A stretch of DNA of 64,000 nt from Ostrinia nubilalis (GCF_963855985.1 NC_087097.1:2637001-2701000); one strand, 5' to 3'. Counted from the stretch's first letter, positions 21,693-33,268 are shown. Notes: generated from the letters alone by a model not told the origin. Made by a program: numbers and translations.

Positions 21693-22251
21693 TCCATTTA
21701 GATAAAAATAATCACAGAACAGAATCTATATGAAGGAGACTGAATCGAGTTTTGACCAATGTTTAGTAACACAGACGTTTGGCTCCTAAAATATTATAAC
21801 GCTTGAGTCGTAGGATCATAGTTGAAACTTCATCTGTGTATTTGATTGAAGTGGAAAAGACCCTACTGTATCTAGTCACATTACGTCTGTAAGTTGGAAT
21901 TAGTGCAGAAGAACGAGTGTCTATTGGCGCTGCTTTTAGATTAGTCATAGTGCAATAATAGATTCAATTAGGCTGGAGACACATGAGTATTTGAGTCAAC
22001 AAGATTAGAGTCAAACGAAAAAAAGATATTAGTAATGATAGATACGAACTAATTACCTTCTTATATTAAAAGTGCAGTCCTAATTGAGATGTCTTAAGTA
22101 CATAGAATATGGCCACTCTTGTTTGTAATACAAAAACTGACCATAACACGTATGGAACGTTTTTTTAGTTGGAACGATATAATTTGTCCAGTCTATTCAT
22201 AAGGAGATTATATCTTTTAGACAAACTTCTAGATAAGAAGACGACGTAGTC

Positions 22252-22302
22252 TAAGGCTGGGTTGCGCCATCTTAATTTAACTTTAACAAACATCCAAAGT
22301 AT
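22252..22302 (+). repeat. MITE family A, left half
   Basis: TAAGGCTGGGTTGCGCCATC and TTAATTTAACTTTAACAAAC match the end sequence of the family. The copy then stops, so only one end is preserved. Confidence 0.65.
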
Positions 22303-23389
22303 GTTCGTTAAAAGTATGTCGTCTTGTTTCTGATTGAAATTGAACTGTGTAATTACTCAAAATCTCCAGTATCGTCACACAAAGTGAGTACCAATTGCAA
22401 TCAAACAGTTACCCCGCGCGGGTGAAAATGAACGTGCATCAAACGCGCGCTTTGCACCGCAACTCGCAACTTCTCCACGGTTAATTCTGTTAGTGTCTGT
22501 TAGGGTTTCCTCAATTTATGTGGTTGGTAGGACAAAAGGAGTAGTTTAAATACTATCAAAGAACTAAGCAAGTACCTAAGTAATTAAAGAAAAATAAATA
22601 ATCGTCGTCATGGTATTCTTGATGAATAAATAAAATTATTTCGTTTAATTCTAGATACGTAAATTTTGCCAGAACCTAATTTATACCTACATCGCTTTGA
22701 TATTATGTAGGTGCGTATGTAATGTATAGTACTTAAATGTGTAGATAGTAGACCATACAAAAAACACAAAAAGTTTAAATACAATTTAGGTGGTCTTAAT
22801 GGTAGGAAACTATCGCTCATTGTTCATCTATATTAGATTAATATTAGATCACGAGGTTAGCTGAAACAGTTAATTTACTTACTTATTTCCTAAAATTCTA
22901 TACTAACCCAAAAGTTTACCTACTTCTGATAAAATTACATTTCGAAATGTCCCATAGTCATTAAAAGCCATGGAGTCCCGACTAATATGTGAGGGCGATA
23001 GTTCGCAAGAGCACCCAGGTCTTATTTCATGACCTAGAAGTTCACTAACTTGTGTCTGTAGCGTTCGGAAGATATTGCTTTGAGCAAGTTGCATTATTGA
23101 AACAACGGTTTACAAATTTACTGCGAGCGTCCATTAGTTCTTCTTGCTAATCCAATCACTTCTAGCTTGTTGCTACTTGGTAATCCATCAGACTATCCGT
23201 GACCCTGGATCTGTAGCTGTTTTTGTAGTTTCGGATGTTTTTGTCCCTCTTACACAAAGCAATATATTGGAATGAGTGACAGAGAGACCTGTACCTCTAC
23301 TTGTATACGCGACAATTGTGAAGTGAAGATGTATTGATAGGTGCATGAATTTCTTCGCGAAAATATTATTTTTCCATAGACTTACCAAA
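22303..23389. other. No recognised gene
   Basis: Mainly AT-rich, with a small CpG-rich patch at about 22412-22480. No repeat or gene recognised. Confidence 0.45.
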
Positions 23390-23421
23390 ATTCACGCGGA
23401 CGAAATCGGGAGTGAAAGCTA
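23390..23421 (+). repeat. Eroded Helitron 3' end
   Basis: ATTCACGCGGACGAAATCGG then GAGTGAAAGCTACT resembles the Helitron 3' hairpin and terminus at 45611-45628, with CTAG changed to CTAC. Remnant only. Confidence 0.4.
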
Positions 23422-23960
23422 CTTTAAAATAAAGTCTCATTATTCATACTTATTTTAAAGATTTAAGAGACAAGTACATTTGTTTAAAACGTCTTTGTTC
23501 AAAGCATCACAATGCTCAACCCCAATGACTTTCAACTGTCTGCCAAAACTGAACAAGAGGCGTCCCCACGGCTATATTTTAAGAAGTGCCCAACAAATGT
23601 TAATGTCCTGGAAGTTTCCAAAGACATCTAAGTTACCTGAGACATTGTTAAGCCTAGTTTATCTTGTTTTGGATTCTTATACACTACGAGAAGTTGAAAC
23701 TTGAAGAAAATCAAAAGTAGTTTTTTCAGGGAAGTCCAACGTTAAGTTACGTGAATTTAAAAGTTGAAAAGTTTGTAGGTGTACTCTTAGTAGAGGAGAT
23801 TTAAACTGAATTTTAATTTTAAGAGCGCTGACAATCTTTTTATCCTACTAAGTATCTTTTAATTGGAAGTTAGAAACTATACTATTCCAAGCTAGGAAAA
23901 GCTTGTACTCAAGCATGTACCGTCATATTTATTGCACCGCCTTAGTCTCTTTACTAGACC

Positions 23961-24056
23961 TGTGGTTGACTGGCAGAGAATGCCACTTGGCATTAAGTCC
24001 GCCACTGTACAGTTTTATGTGCAAAAGTATAAATAAATAAATAAAAATAAAATAAA
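23961..24056 (+). repeat. LINE 3' untranslated end
   Basis: TGTGGTTGACTGGCAGAGAA, TGCCACTTGGCATTAAGTCC and GCCACTGTACAGTTTTATGT, followed by a tail of AAATA repeats. I recognise the GTTGACTGG...GGCATTAAGTCCGCC block as the 3' end of a widespread Lepidoptera LINE. No coding part retained. Confidence 0.65.
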
Positions 24057-24263
24057 TGTATTATAAATAAAATTATCAATAAATCATTTAGCCTCCACTG
24101 CAGGAGCACATTCTCTCTATCAGGGACAATAATCACTCCTACTCTTCTGGTAGATATCGTAGGAGGGTATTTAGGAACAATTCAAAAACATTATAGTAGT
24201 AAAGTGTTTAAAAAATAAGGAACTGTAATTTAACTTAGTGAAGAACCAAGCGTATAATTTATT

Positions 24264-24450
24264 ATGCGAACAGCTAGGGACTGGAATTCGCTGTCTGCTG
24301 CTGTCTTTCCCGAAGACTATAATCCGGGCTTTTTCAAGGCGAGAGTGAATAGGCACTTACAGGGCAGATATTATGTACCATCCTAGACTGCATCCCACTT
24401 AAAATCAGGTGCGATTGTGGTCAAATACCTGCCTTGTGATGCATAAAAAA
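24264..24450 (+). pseudogene. LINE C-terminus, 'RDWNSL' type, with 3' UTR
   Basis: The frame at 24264-24386 reads MRTARDWNSLSAAVFPEDYN then PGFFKARVNRHLQGRYYVPS, stop. The WNSL...VFP...FK..VN.HL motif is the usual C-terminus of CR1/L2/Jockey-like reverse transcriptases. The 3' UTR contains GGTGCGATTGTGGTCAAATA and CCTGCCTTGTGATGCATAAA. The same UTR end occurs alone at 33213-33268 and a degraded copy at 30428-30560. The final 40 codons are intact, the rest is lost. Confidence 0.75.
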
Positions 24451-24943
24451 AATTTAGAACCTACCGAAGCCAAGAAAACGTGTCTAAAACCATACTAAAA
24501 CCAAATTCATGTCTATACGTAATTCAACCCACGATCACAATCTACCCTATCGCACCCGGTCTTCCGTCTCAAACCCAACGCAAACTTGCCTCCAATTTTC
24601 TCAGCACTCAAAAGGCGATATTTCAAAAGTCTATTGAATCTTCATGAATGAAGCAACTTTGTTTGCGACAAAGCGGCCGGAGTTTTGCCGGGTAATAATG
24701 TAACTACGTTTGGTTTAACTAGATAATGCAATTTACGAACGAAGTATACGGAGGGGTAAAAGTTGGCCGGATATCAGCTTGAGTTTTAGCTAAAAATTAC
24801 TGGAATGAAGTGGATTAAGAAGGGAATCAAGTTGGAACGGAATGCAGTTGGGCTGTGTTGGCAGGTGGGGTAGTGAAGCAACAAAATGAAGATTGTTTTT
24901 TATCGGTTCACCACTTTTTCAGGGTAGATTTGTGTCAATTTGA

Positions 24944-25012
24944 CGCCCGCGTAGCTTGGTGGTTCGCGTAATTAACGTAATGCCAGCTATGCAGCGAGTT
25001 TGATTCCCGGCA
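24944..25012 (+). repeat. tRNA-derived SINE head
   Basis: Box A TAGCTTGGTGG (24952-24962) and a box-B-like AGTTTGATTCC (24997-25007) lie ~45 bp apart within GCCCGCGTAGC...GATTCCCGGCAGG, the layout of a tRNA-derived promoter. The cloverleaf is incomplete, so it is not a working tRNA. The SINE body, if any, would run toward the inverted-repeat element at 25162. Confidence 0.6.
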
Positions 25013-25161
25013 GGATAACAAACAAATGTACCTAATATCTAACATTATGTGTAGTTCAAATTTTAAACCTTGATGGGAATTAATAACTTGAAAATGTTCT
25101 ATAGAAACCATCTTACCGCAACCGCATAGCATACATGATATAGGTAACACTAGGTAGATAA

Positions 25162-27129
25162 GGGGGCGTCCATAAATTACGTGAGGCTTTTAGGGGGGGG
25201 GGGAGGGGGTCAACAAAAACCTCACTAAATCTCACGTGGGGGAGAGGGGGGGTCTCGGGAAATATCACGTATTTTTTTCCACAAGAAATAGAGAAATAGT
25301 TTGCCAGAAAACTGGGTTAAATCTTAAGTAAAAAAATTGGCTAAGTGCGTGTCGTGCCACGCGCAGTGTAGGGTTCCGTAGTTGTCCGTCGTTATCACAA
25401 TATACACTCAACATCAAATAAACCGCACCTTCCGCGACGCGAACTTTAAAGATTTTCTTCTGACACAATTATGGTACCCCAACAATATTGGTGTTATTTA
25501 AAAGCCCAATAAATATCCTTAAAGAAAAATACATTTCATTTCTAAATAAATGATTAACATATACCATAAATGTGACTTGAAAATAGACCTCACTTTAGGC
25601 TCACCTCTGGGATCAATTAGACCAATTTTTATGGTTACAAAACCAAATAAAGATCTCACGTGTCCTCTTTAACAGATGGATAGCGATTAATCCCAACTTA
25701 ACAGTTTTATAGTCATAAAAAATGGCTATAGCGTAACTAACTATTTTTTGAAGAAGTGACTCTGGATCCTTGTAAAGACACATTTTTGGGGTAAAAACCT
25801 TTCCTTTAATGAAATGAAGTTTAGAACTAGGCTTTCAAATGGTACCAATGTTGGTGGGAAGTGGGGATGCATACGTTTGATAAGTGCTTGTCGCGGGAGG
25901 TGCGATTTATTTGATGCCGAGTGTATTTCAGAAGTAAGCAATTACTTCATCTAAAGTCACTTTTAATATTTGCTTCTAAGGAATTTTTATTAGGTATGAA
26001 ATTTTATAATACATGAGTAAAACGACTATTACTCTTGAATTAACTGATCTATCTTAACCGCTATAGTTTTCCTTGAAAGTACATAAAAATCACTATAATC
26101 TTGAATTTTTCTAGATTTATCAAGCCAACAATTGAGTTTTTAGCGGGGGGGACGCCCTACTCGGACAAAAATTGGCACTTTAAACTTTAACATTTTGCAA
26201 ACGGATCCCTAAATCGAAAAATGGTCCTAGAAACCCCTAAGTCATTTTAAAAGACCTATCCAACGATACCCCACACGATGGGGTAGAAGACGACAAAAAA
26301 ATCATCCCCACTTTACATGTAGGGGAGCTACCCTAAAAAAATTTTTTTTCAAAATTTTATTCTACCCTTTTGTCGGCGTAATTAATATACATACCTCTAC
26401 AAAATTACAGCTCCCTAGTGCCAATAGTTTCCAAGCAAAACCTCGGACAGACAGACAGCCAGACATATCGAAACTATAAGGGTTCCTTGTCAGGACTAAA
26501 AAATGATATAATTTTATGATGATAATGTTATTTATTCTATACAGTCTAAACAAATAAAACTAAAAATGCTTCCGTCTGCATGTGTGAATACTAAAATGCA
26601 GAATAAATGACGAAATTAAGAAAATTATAAAACAAGTTCTTTTTTTATCAAAATCTATTTTGCTAGATTATTAGTAATTTTGTAGAAAGGAACAATTAGA
26701 CTAGGTACTTCTGTAAAAAAACAATGTGACCCTAGTACTAACCGCTGTCACTACACGTGTTTTTCTGGATCTATTCGTAATCAGTGGACTTAGTGCGACT
26801 TTACATCAATCGTCATCCGCTAGCGACTGCGTAAAAAATGACATACATTAAATGTATGATGATTGTACAGCGTCCCTAGCAGATACCTACTTTCAAGAAC
26901 TAAAATCTTCAACTTTATAGATCTTTTTGATGCACTCGTTAAAGCACACAAAAAAAATGTTTCTGGGTTATATTACTGCAAAACTATTAAATTTCGGATT
27001 TTTTTTAATATCACGTGAGATTTGGGGGTGGGGGAGGGGGTCAGGCAAAATCTCACCAAATCTCACCAAGGGGGGCGGGGGGGGTTGAAAAATAGCCAAA
27101 ATTGTCTCACGTAATTTATGGACGCCCCC
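25162..27129. mobile_element. DNA element with perfect 24-bp terminal inverted repeats (1968 bp)
   Basis: 25162-25185 (GGGGGCGTCCATAAATTACG...) is the exact inverse of 27106-27129. Inside each end lie similar G-rich and CTCAC(C/T)AAATCTCAC(GTG) blocks (25192-25260 and 27010-27090), so the subterminal regions also mirror each other. No transposase frame is visible. The interior holds a different repeat (25337-26503), so this is a non-autonomous element that captured or was invaded by other DNA. Target duplication not evident (AA or TA at most). Superfamily not assigned. Confidence 0.75.
25337..26503 (+). repeat. Interspersed repeat 'GGCTAAGTGCGTGTC ... AAGGGTTCC'
   Basis: The start TTGGCTAAGTGCGTGTCGTG, GTGTAGGGTTCCGTAGTTG, the middle GACCTATCCAACGATACCCC and the end (GACA)n...CTATAAGGGTTCC are shared in order with 62347-62920. 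Non-coding in both copies. It lies inside the 25162-27129 element, apparently older than or carried by it. Confidence 0.65.
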
Positions 27130-27867
27130 AACTGTCAAAAGTACACTATAAGCCACAGTGATCGTATTTGGGATTTTTCACCACAAAAATTCATTACTGC
27201 TACGGATCATTAACCAATCCAGTTCCCAAACTTCGTCAATTGGAAAACAGTGCCAAAACCCGATTTTTCATTGTTCCAAAGCGCAGTTCCACAACAGACA
27301 ATGCCAAGGCGATTGCGTCGTGTTCAGAATACCAAAGTTCGTTATTCGTATTGAAAACCGGCACGAAATACTGTGCGGATAATTTGCTTTGTTGATCCTA
27401 ACTCGCTTAGGGTTTGGGAGTTCTTGTTTATGTGGCTGCAGTGTAGCATCGATGAACTTGCCCAGATGTTTACCGTTACAATCGTGTGTCTTTAACATAT
27501 TATTATAGAGTTATCAACCTAAAAATATTTTTCAATTACATTTGTTTTCTAAGGGCATCAAACGCTGGACAAATTCAATAATGAATAATAAATAATAAAA
27601 AAAAAAAAACTCAAAACTGAAGAATTACTTGAAACTTTGACAGTGCCAGTATGGGAAATATGTTGAAATGGCAATTTTATTCGTCAGTTAAAAATAAAAA
27701 TCAGCCTTTTACCATTTAATTAAAATTTTCTTAATCTAATTAAAATCTATTAATTAATATCACGATGTAAATTAAAAATTTGATTCTATTTCGAAAATCA
27801 ACTTACAAAGTGTTTCTAAAATTATTTGTTAATTAACGATGATCGAACACTTTTGTGTCGAAGACCA
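27130..27867. other. No recognised feature
   Basis: AT-rich sequence. A 74-76 codon open region on both strands at 27158-27498 gives no recognisable product. Confidence 0.45.
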
Positions 27868-28255
27868 TTCAATTACTTACAGCTTACAGCCTCCTGGAAA
27901 GCTGTCAGTTCAAAGCCATAAAGTTTTCGGGTCCATATTCGGTTGCATAAAAAATATTGTCATAATTTAAGAGTGCATAAAGTTTTTTGGCATACTCATC
28001 ATTTCGCATAACTTTCATACAGAATAAATCATAAAGCATATATTTTTTTGCCATAACCACTTTTATTATAATAATATTTTAGTATATATTTTTTCTGTAT
28101 TCTTGTTTTTTTAATAACGATTTCTAGGCATAACATTTATTGGCATCTAAACCAATGCCATAAATATTACCATTCATAATATACAAAATACCATAATGTT
28201 AACAAATATGAAATAAAAAATGTTATACATATAAAATATAAGTTAACAAATATAA

Positions 28256-28482
28256 ATAAACAAGCAAGCATGCAAACAAGCATGCAAGTAAGCAGCAAGC
28301 ATGCAATCAAACAGCAAGCACGCAAGCATGCAAGCAAGCTGCAAGGAAGCATGTAAGCATGCATGCAAGCAAGGGTGCAAACAAGCAAGCCTGCAAGCAA
28401 GCAGCAAGCAGCAAGCAGCAAGCATGCAAGCAAGCAGCAAGCATGCAAGCAAGCAGCAAGCATGCAAGCAAGCAGCAAGCAT

Positions 28483-28520
<38 letters not shown>

Positions 28521-28602
28521 TGCAAGCAATCAAGCAAGCAGCAAGCATGCAATCAAGCAGCAAGCATGCAAGCAAACAGCAAGCAAGCATGCAAGCAAGC
28601 AT
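28256..28602 (+). repeat. CAAG / CAGC / CATG tetranucleotide-type tandem array
   Basis: About 350 bp of AAGCAAGCAGCAAGCATGCA units. All strand frames through it are open because stop codons are rare in this composition. The resulting 80-200 codon frames are low-complexity artefacts, not genes. Confidence 0.9.
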
Positions 28603-28635
28603 TTGGATTGCCTTATCTCCGGCGCTGCGGGAAGT

Positions 28636-28780
28636 GCGGTCCTTCCGCTCTGGCGTAACATATACCCGGCATGCCATGCTCGCTTCCGCAGTTTCGGCTT
28701 GCTGGTCGCCTTCGGCGACCAGCCTCAGCCGCTCCAGCTCGCACGGCTGCCGGATCTATGTTACAGCGAGCGAGGACCGC
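28636..28780. repeat. GC-rich stem-loop
   Basis: 28636-28671 and the inverse of 28748-28780 share GCGGTCCT...GTAACATA...CCGGCA, forming an imperfect stem. Between them is a perfect 10-bp hairpin GCTGGTCGCC-TTC-GGCGACCAGC (28701-28723). GC content is far above the neighbours. It lies at the centre of the foldback-like region. Confidence 0.6.
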
Positions 28781-29515
28781 ACTCCCTCCGCGCCTCCGGC
28801 TTTTAAATTACACTCTAGTATAGGGCAGACTAGTACCACGTGGAAGAGACCACGGCCAGTCGGGATCTACATAATTCCAGACCAGTCAAGCTTAATGTTG
28901 TAAAAGAAATGTGGACTGTATTATGTGCGTTATAATAGATAAGAGGGATTCGAGATCAAACAGAATGTATTTTCACGAGCTTAAGTTTTCTAAGAGACAG
29001 GTCAAAAGAATAAAAATGACAATGACATGAGAATTTAGTTTTTACAAATCTATAGGCCGAAAGAGTATAAAGGTGGAAGGAGGATCGTTCGCAACATCAC
29101 AAATACATAATTATTTACTCTTCAATGTTGGTTGCTCTTATAGACAATATTTATGACTTTAAATGTTATAAATAATTACATTATGATTATCGTATTTTAT
29201 TCAATACAAATTTTAGGAATATAAAAATTATGTTCTTTACATTTATGATTATTTAAATTATGGTATTGAAAATTAGACAAAGTTATTATTATGCCTAAGA
29301 AACCATTATGCATTTAGAAAACTATGCATATCAAAGTTTATGCGAAAAAACTTTATGCAAATACTGTTATGCCAAACTAAATTATGATGAAAAATGTTAT
29401 GCGTCTGAGAGGGCACCCAAAGTTTTCAACCGGAAGTGACGAGCACCTTGCTCGTTAGCACCATCGACTTCCGGCCGGGTGTGCGTCAAGCCAGCGCCCC
29501 GCCGTTTTACGATCC

Positions 29516-30209
29516 CATTATGATATTTATTTGAGATAAAATGAAACATTTGGAGATTTTAATGGTGAATTACTTGATAATGTTTCGTTTTCTTCATTAA
29601 ACTCGATGCTATCAGAGCATTTATTATTTTTGGTGTAATTTTAGTTTTGACAGCAGGATATTGCTGGTAATTAATTAATGTAGGAAAAAATTTAAAATTT
29701 GCATGCTGTAATTAAGTATGGCTAAATAGGCATAAGTACAATAACTTAAAAATGTAATAACACCCACTTTGTGAAACCCTATTTAATGCAAATAAATTAT
29801 ATTTGATTTGATAAAAAGCCACTGTATTTTATTTCAGTTAGTTAATATTATTACCATGTAATAATTTTTGCTAGCGTACGTAAATTTAGATGAAATTTTA
29901 TAGTAATATCATAGCTACTCTCCACACATTTCTGCACAATAATAAATTATGAGCAAATCTCACTTAGGTACTCATAAATATTTTTCTGATAACATGGTAA
30001 TTCTTATCGATTGAATTTTTCTCCAAACAATAAAGACAAGTCTCATAACTTGAGGTAGGCTTACAAAGTTATGGAAATTTCAGTGCGTACAAATTTAATA
30101 CTGATGATTTCTCATTAATTGTCCTAAAAACTCATTTTGAATTCCCTTTTCAGCTCACAGTACTGTACATCTTTCAAACTAGCCTTAACATACTAAATAA
30201 CTTTTTTTA
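29516..30209. other. No recognised feature
   Basis: AT-rich sequence without visible repeats or genes. Confidence 0.45.
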
Positions 30210-30950
30210 AAACACCCATAAAAAGTTATCGCAACTGGTTCTTCTAGTGCTAGTCATACGCAGGTGAAAAGTGGCGCAATTAGCACACGCGGACGTCCGG
30301 TTTTTGACGCTTGTAGGCCGTTGCTTTTGTCTTCTGCAGAAAAAGAGCCTTACCAGTACCTTTTTCCAGATTTTCTTCTCAAAAATAGTCATCATATTCC
30401 GAACTGGATACTAATACTACTAGAAACACTAGGGAGTAGAATTCACTGCCTGCTTCTGTCTTTCCGAGCATAATCTGGGCCTCTTCAAGGCCAGGGTGAA
30501 CAGGCACTTACTGGGCAGGTAAGTGCCAGCCTAGACTGCATCTCATTTAACATCAGGCCAACATACAACATAACATGTTGGCCAACGCCAGTTAGAAAGT
30601 TTTCTCAACTGTTTCTTCCAGCGCTACTTAGTCACACTCAGGTGAAAAGTAGCACAATTATCACCTTTTGGCCATGATTTTTGACGCCTGGAGGCGGTTT
30701 TTGTCTCTTGCAGAAAAATAACCTTACCTACTGGTAAATGTTATTTGGTACTCCAGAACCTTATCAGTACTGAATAACTATTTTTACACACTGTCTAACG
30801 CCATTTAAAAAGTTTTCTCGACTAGTCCTTCCAGCGCCACTCACACGCAGGTGAAAAGTAGCGCAATTATCACCTGTGCGGACGCGCGGAAGTCCGGCCC
30901 TGCCTTTGACGGCACAAGGCTGACGCTTTTGTCCCCTGCAAAAAAAGATT
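30210..30950 (+). repeat. Three diverged ~155-bp repeats
   Basis: Copies at about 30210-30365, 30580-30735 and 30795-30950 share AGTTTTCTC(A/G)ACT, the CAGGTGAAAAGT(A/G)GC(G/A)CAATTA block, TTTTTGACGC and TTTTGTC(T/C)(C/T)CTGCA(G/A)AAAAA in order. Divergence is substantial, so the duplication is old. A LINE fragment sits between copies 1 and 2. Confidence 0.65.
30428..30560 (+). pseudogene. Degraded LINE C-terminus, 'WNSLP' type
   Basis: ACTAGGGAGTAGAATTCACT, GCCTGCTTCTGTCTTTCCGA, CTCTTCAAGGCCAGGGTGAA and CAGGCACTTACTGGGCAGGT align with 24278-24370. W is TAG and a small deletion shifts the frame. Dead copy. Confidence 0.65.
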
Positions 30951-32615
30951 TTTATTTTCTTCTTGATAGTTTTTTTTTAATCCGAGAGCACAGATAATAA
31001 GGTATTATGTGCTTTTGATTGGTGGCGCGTAAAACGGATGGAGAGAAAAACTAATTGACCGTGTGTAAAAGTAAGTGATAAACTTCGAAAATGACCTTCT
31101 TGAATTGATTTTTCTTTACAATAAGGCCGAAAATAGTACATGGGCGGGCAACCGGGTATGCGTCTACTTTTAAATTTTAACTGAATGATAGAAATGCCGC
31201 ATGCTTTCTCTGACTTTTATAAAGTGTATCAAGACTCCCTTTGTTAAATTCGGTTCAGACATGTTTAAAATATTTAGAGAGACAATAGAGTTATCGTGAT
31301 TAGAATGCCCTATCTAGAAAGTTACCTATTGTACGAGTAGTTGGTACCTACTATCTATAATTAAATATGAATATGTAAATGTTAACTTACTGAAATCAAT
31401 ATTCGATAAATGTCTTACCGCTCTCAAAATCAGACCCAATTCACAGAACACTATCATTGTTCTGTATCAGGCATCTATTACTAGGGAACAGGGATGTATC
31501 AAGGGCGTGTTGGGGGGCCACGTTAGTTAGCCATACATTTTTGTATGAGAATTTAACGTGTTATCGTGACTTTTCTGTTAACTCAACCAACTTAATGTTT
31601 ATTAATTTAAAGAATCAAATTATCTAAGTAGGTAATTATCTAATTTTACAGCCACTTATACTATACATAATTCTTCCATGGTAATTGAATATTGGTTACT
31701 AAAAAATGTGTAACTTAAACTTCTTTTCAGGGCTAAAATGTGTGTGTACTTTTGCTTAGAAATATTTTGCTATACCTATAATAACACTGTATTATGTGTC
31801 TACGAACTTATAGTATAAAACAAACAATGAAACTATCTTTTTACCACATAATAGTGTCACCTTCAGTGAATCATTTGACCATTTATTTTATAAACGTTTT
31901 AAATATTTATAAAATCAGTATTGTTAAATTTTGAATGTTATTCTAGGAACTAAAAACACTAGGGACTAGTAGATGCAGAGTGCTGATGGAACTAAGATTA
32001 TTAAAAGAAAAAGAATAGAGAGATGAGGGAACGACCGTGTATTTCGGTAGAGTGAGAGATAAACATAAACAGCTCAGTATATAAAAGTCACTTTTAAATA
32101 TAGCTATAAATAATTTGGAATGTTTGTACAGCCAGGTCTGGTTACCTACTCACAAAAGCAAGTTTTTACAGTTATAGCCCCAATACCGCCCTGAGTCCGA
32201 CCCTCTCCTCCAAACTGCTATTGAACAGGCCTCGAGCAGCGCCCCGTTATAGCTTTAAATCGAATTTCGTATCAAAATCATGTTATAATTCATTTTCGAT
32301 AACTGAATAAAACGAATTTATACCGTACAATCTAAGCAAGCCAGCTTTGCGATCATATTTCAAAATTTAAGGAGATTTATTGAGTCGGCATTTATTGGTA
32401 GACATAATTTTAATAGTATGAAAAGGCTTCTGTACTGTTTAGATGTTAATATTCAATGTTGATACTCAAAATTTGATATAAAGCGTCGGGTATTTGATTT
32501 CATTAAAATTCTATTTAATTACGTCCAGGGCAAAAGGGTTATTAATATAATAATAATTGGAGTTGCTGAGATTCTTTAACTCTATGATGAAATTATTTTT
32601 AATAACAATGAATTT
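30951..32615. other. No recognised gene
   Basis: AT-rich, with one imperfect hairpin AGCACAGATAATA-AGG-TATTATGTGCT at 30989-31015. A GC-richer patch lies at 32180-32255. Nothing identified. Confidence 0.4.
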
Positions 32616-32771
32616 CTGTTCGTTAGACTCGCTAAAACTCGAGAATGGCTGGACCGATTTGGCTTATTTTGGTTCTGAAATGATTATTGTCCAGTGATGG
32701 TTTAAACGATGAGAAAACATGGGAAAATTACGATTTGATTTCCACGCGTACGAAGTCGCAGGCACAGCTAG
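32616..32771 (+). mobile_element. Helitron-like 3' fragment
   Basis: GTTCGTTAGACTCGCTAAAA, CTCGAGAATGGCTGGACCGA, TTTGGCTTATTTTGGTTCTG ... TTCCACGCGTACGAAGTCGC and a terminal CAGCTAG followed by T. The CGCG...CGC hairpin and CTAG|T end match the other Helitron copies. The TC start is missing. Non-coding. Confidence 0.65.
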
Positions 32772-33212
32772 TCTACAATAATTTTAATGAAAATGTGTGA
32801 CAATATATTATTTGAAATTGTCCGTCCTTTTTCTGCTTCACACTGAAAGTGCAATGGAGCATGGTCCAGCCTCTGTTGCCGGCAAATTTCATAAAAGTAA
32901 TAAAATAAGCCTTTTATCCAGTCCGGAGACTTATTCTGGAACCTTGTTGAGCTTTTATATAACCGAAAACGAACTGTAAGCTCTGTTGTAAGAGTTAAAG
33001 ATATAGCACAAAATTTTATTGAATATTTGGATTATTCTCAGCTTGCTTTTGAATAAACTGCAATAAGTAGGTACAGATTCTGTTGATACTGTTGAACTTA
33101 GGGGAATTCTGTTGTTGTATGTCGTATACAATTCTGTTGTTGATTTGCATTATAGATTAGTGGTATTCTTACTCTGTTACTAGTCACGCCCTTTCAGATT
33201 CCACAAACTCTA

Positions 33213-33268
33213 CATTTTTTTTATGCTAGACAAGGCAGGTATTTGACCGCAATCGCACCTGGTATTCG
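33213..33268 (-). repeat. LINE 3' UTR end ('WNSL' type)
   Basis: On the minus strand GAATACCAGGTGCGATTGCG, GTCAAATACCTGCCTTGTCT and AGCATAAAAAAAA match 24406-24450. Only the last ~55 bp are present, a very short insertion. Confidence 0.65.

Larger units (their letters stand above)
27868..29515. mobile_element. Foldback-like region with CATAA / TTATG arrays
   Basis: The left flank (27913-28215) has about eleven CATAA words, many as GCATAA or CCATAA. The right flank (29150-29402) has about a dozen of the inverse TTATG. Read inversely, the right arm shares runs such as CATAATTTA and GCATAAAGTTTTTT with the left arm in the same order, so the arms form long imperfect inverted repeats. The centre holds a CAAG/CAGC array and GC-rich hairpins. 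The right end carries nested hairpins CCGGAAGT...ACTTCCGG (29430-29474) around ACGAGCA-CCT-TGCTCGT. No protein recognised. Confidence 0.5.

Noticed and set aside
28167..28903. Several overlapping 80-200 codon open frames on both strands
   Set aside because: They are produced by the CAAG/CAGC/CATG tandem array, which lacks stop codons; the proteins are low-complexity (ACKQAS or CLLACL repeats).
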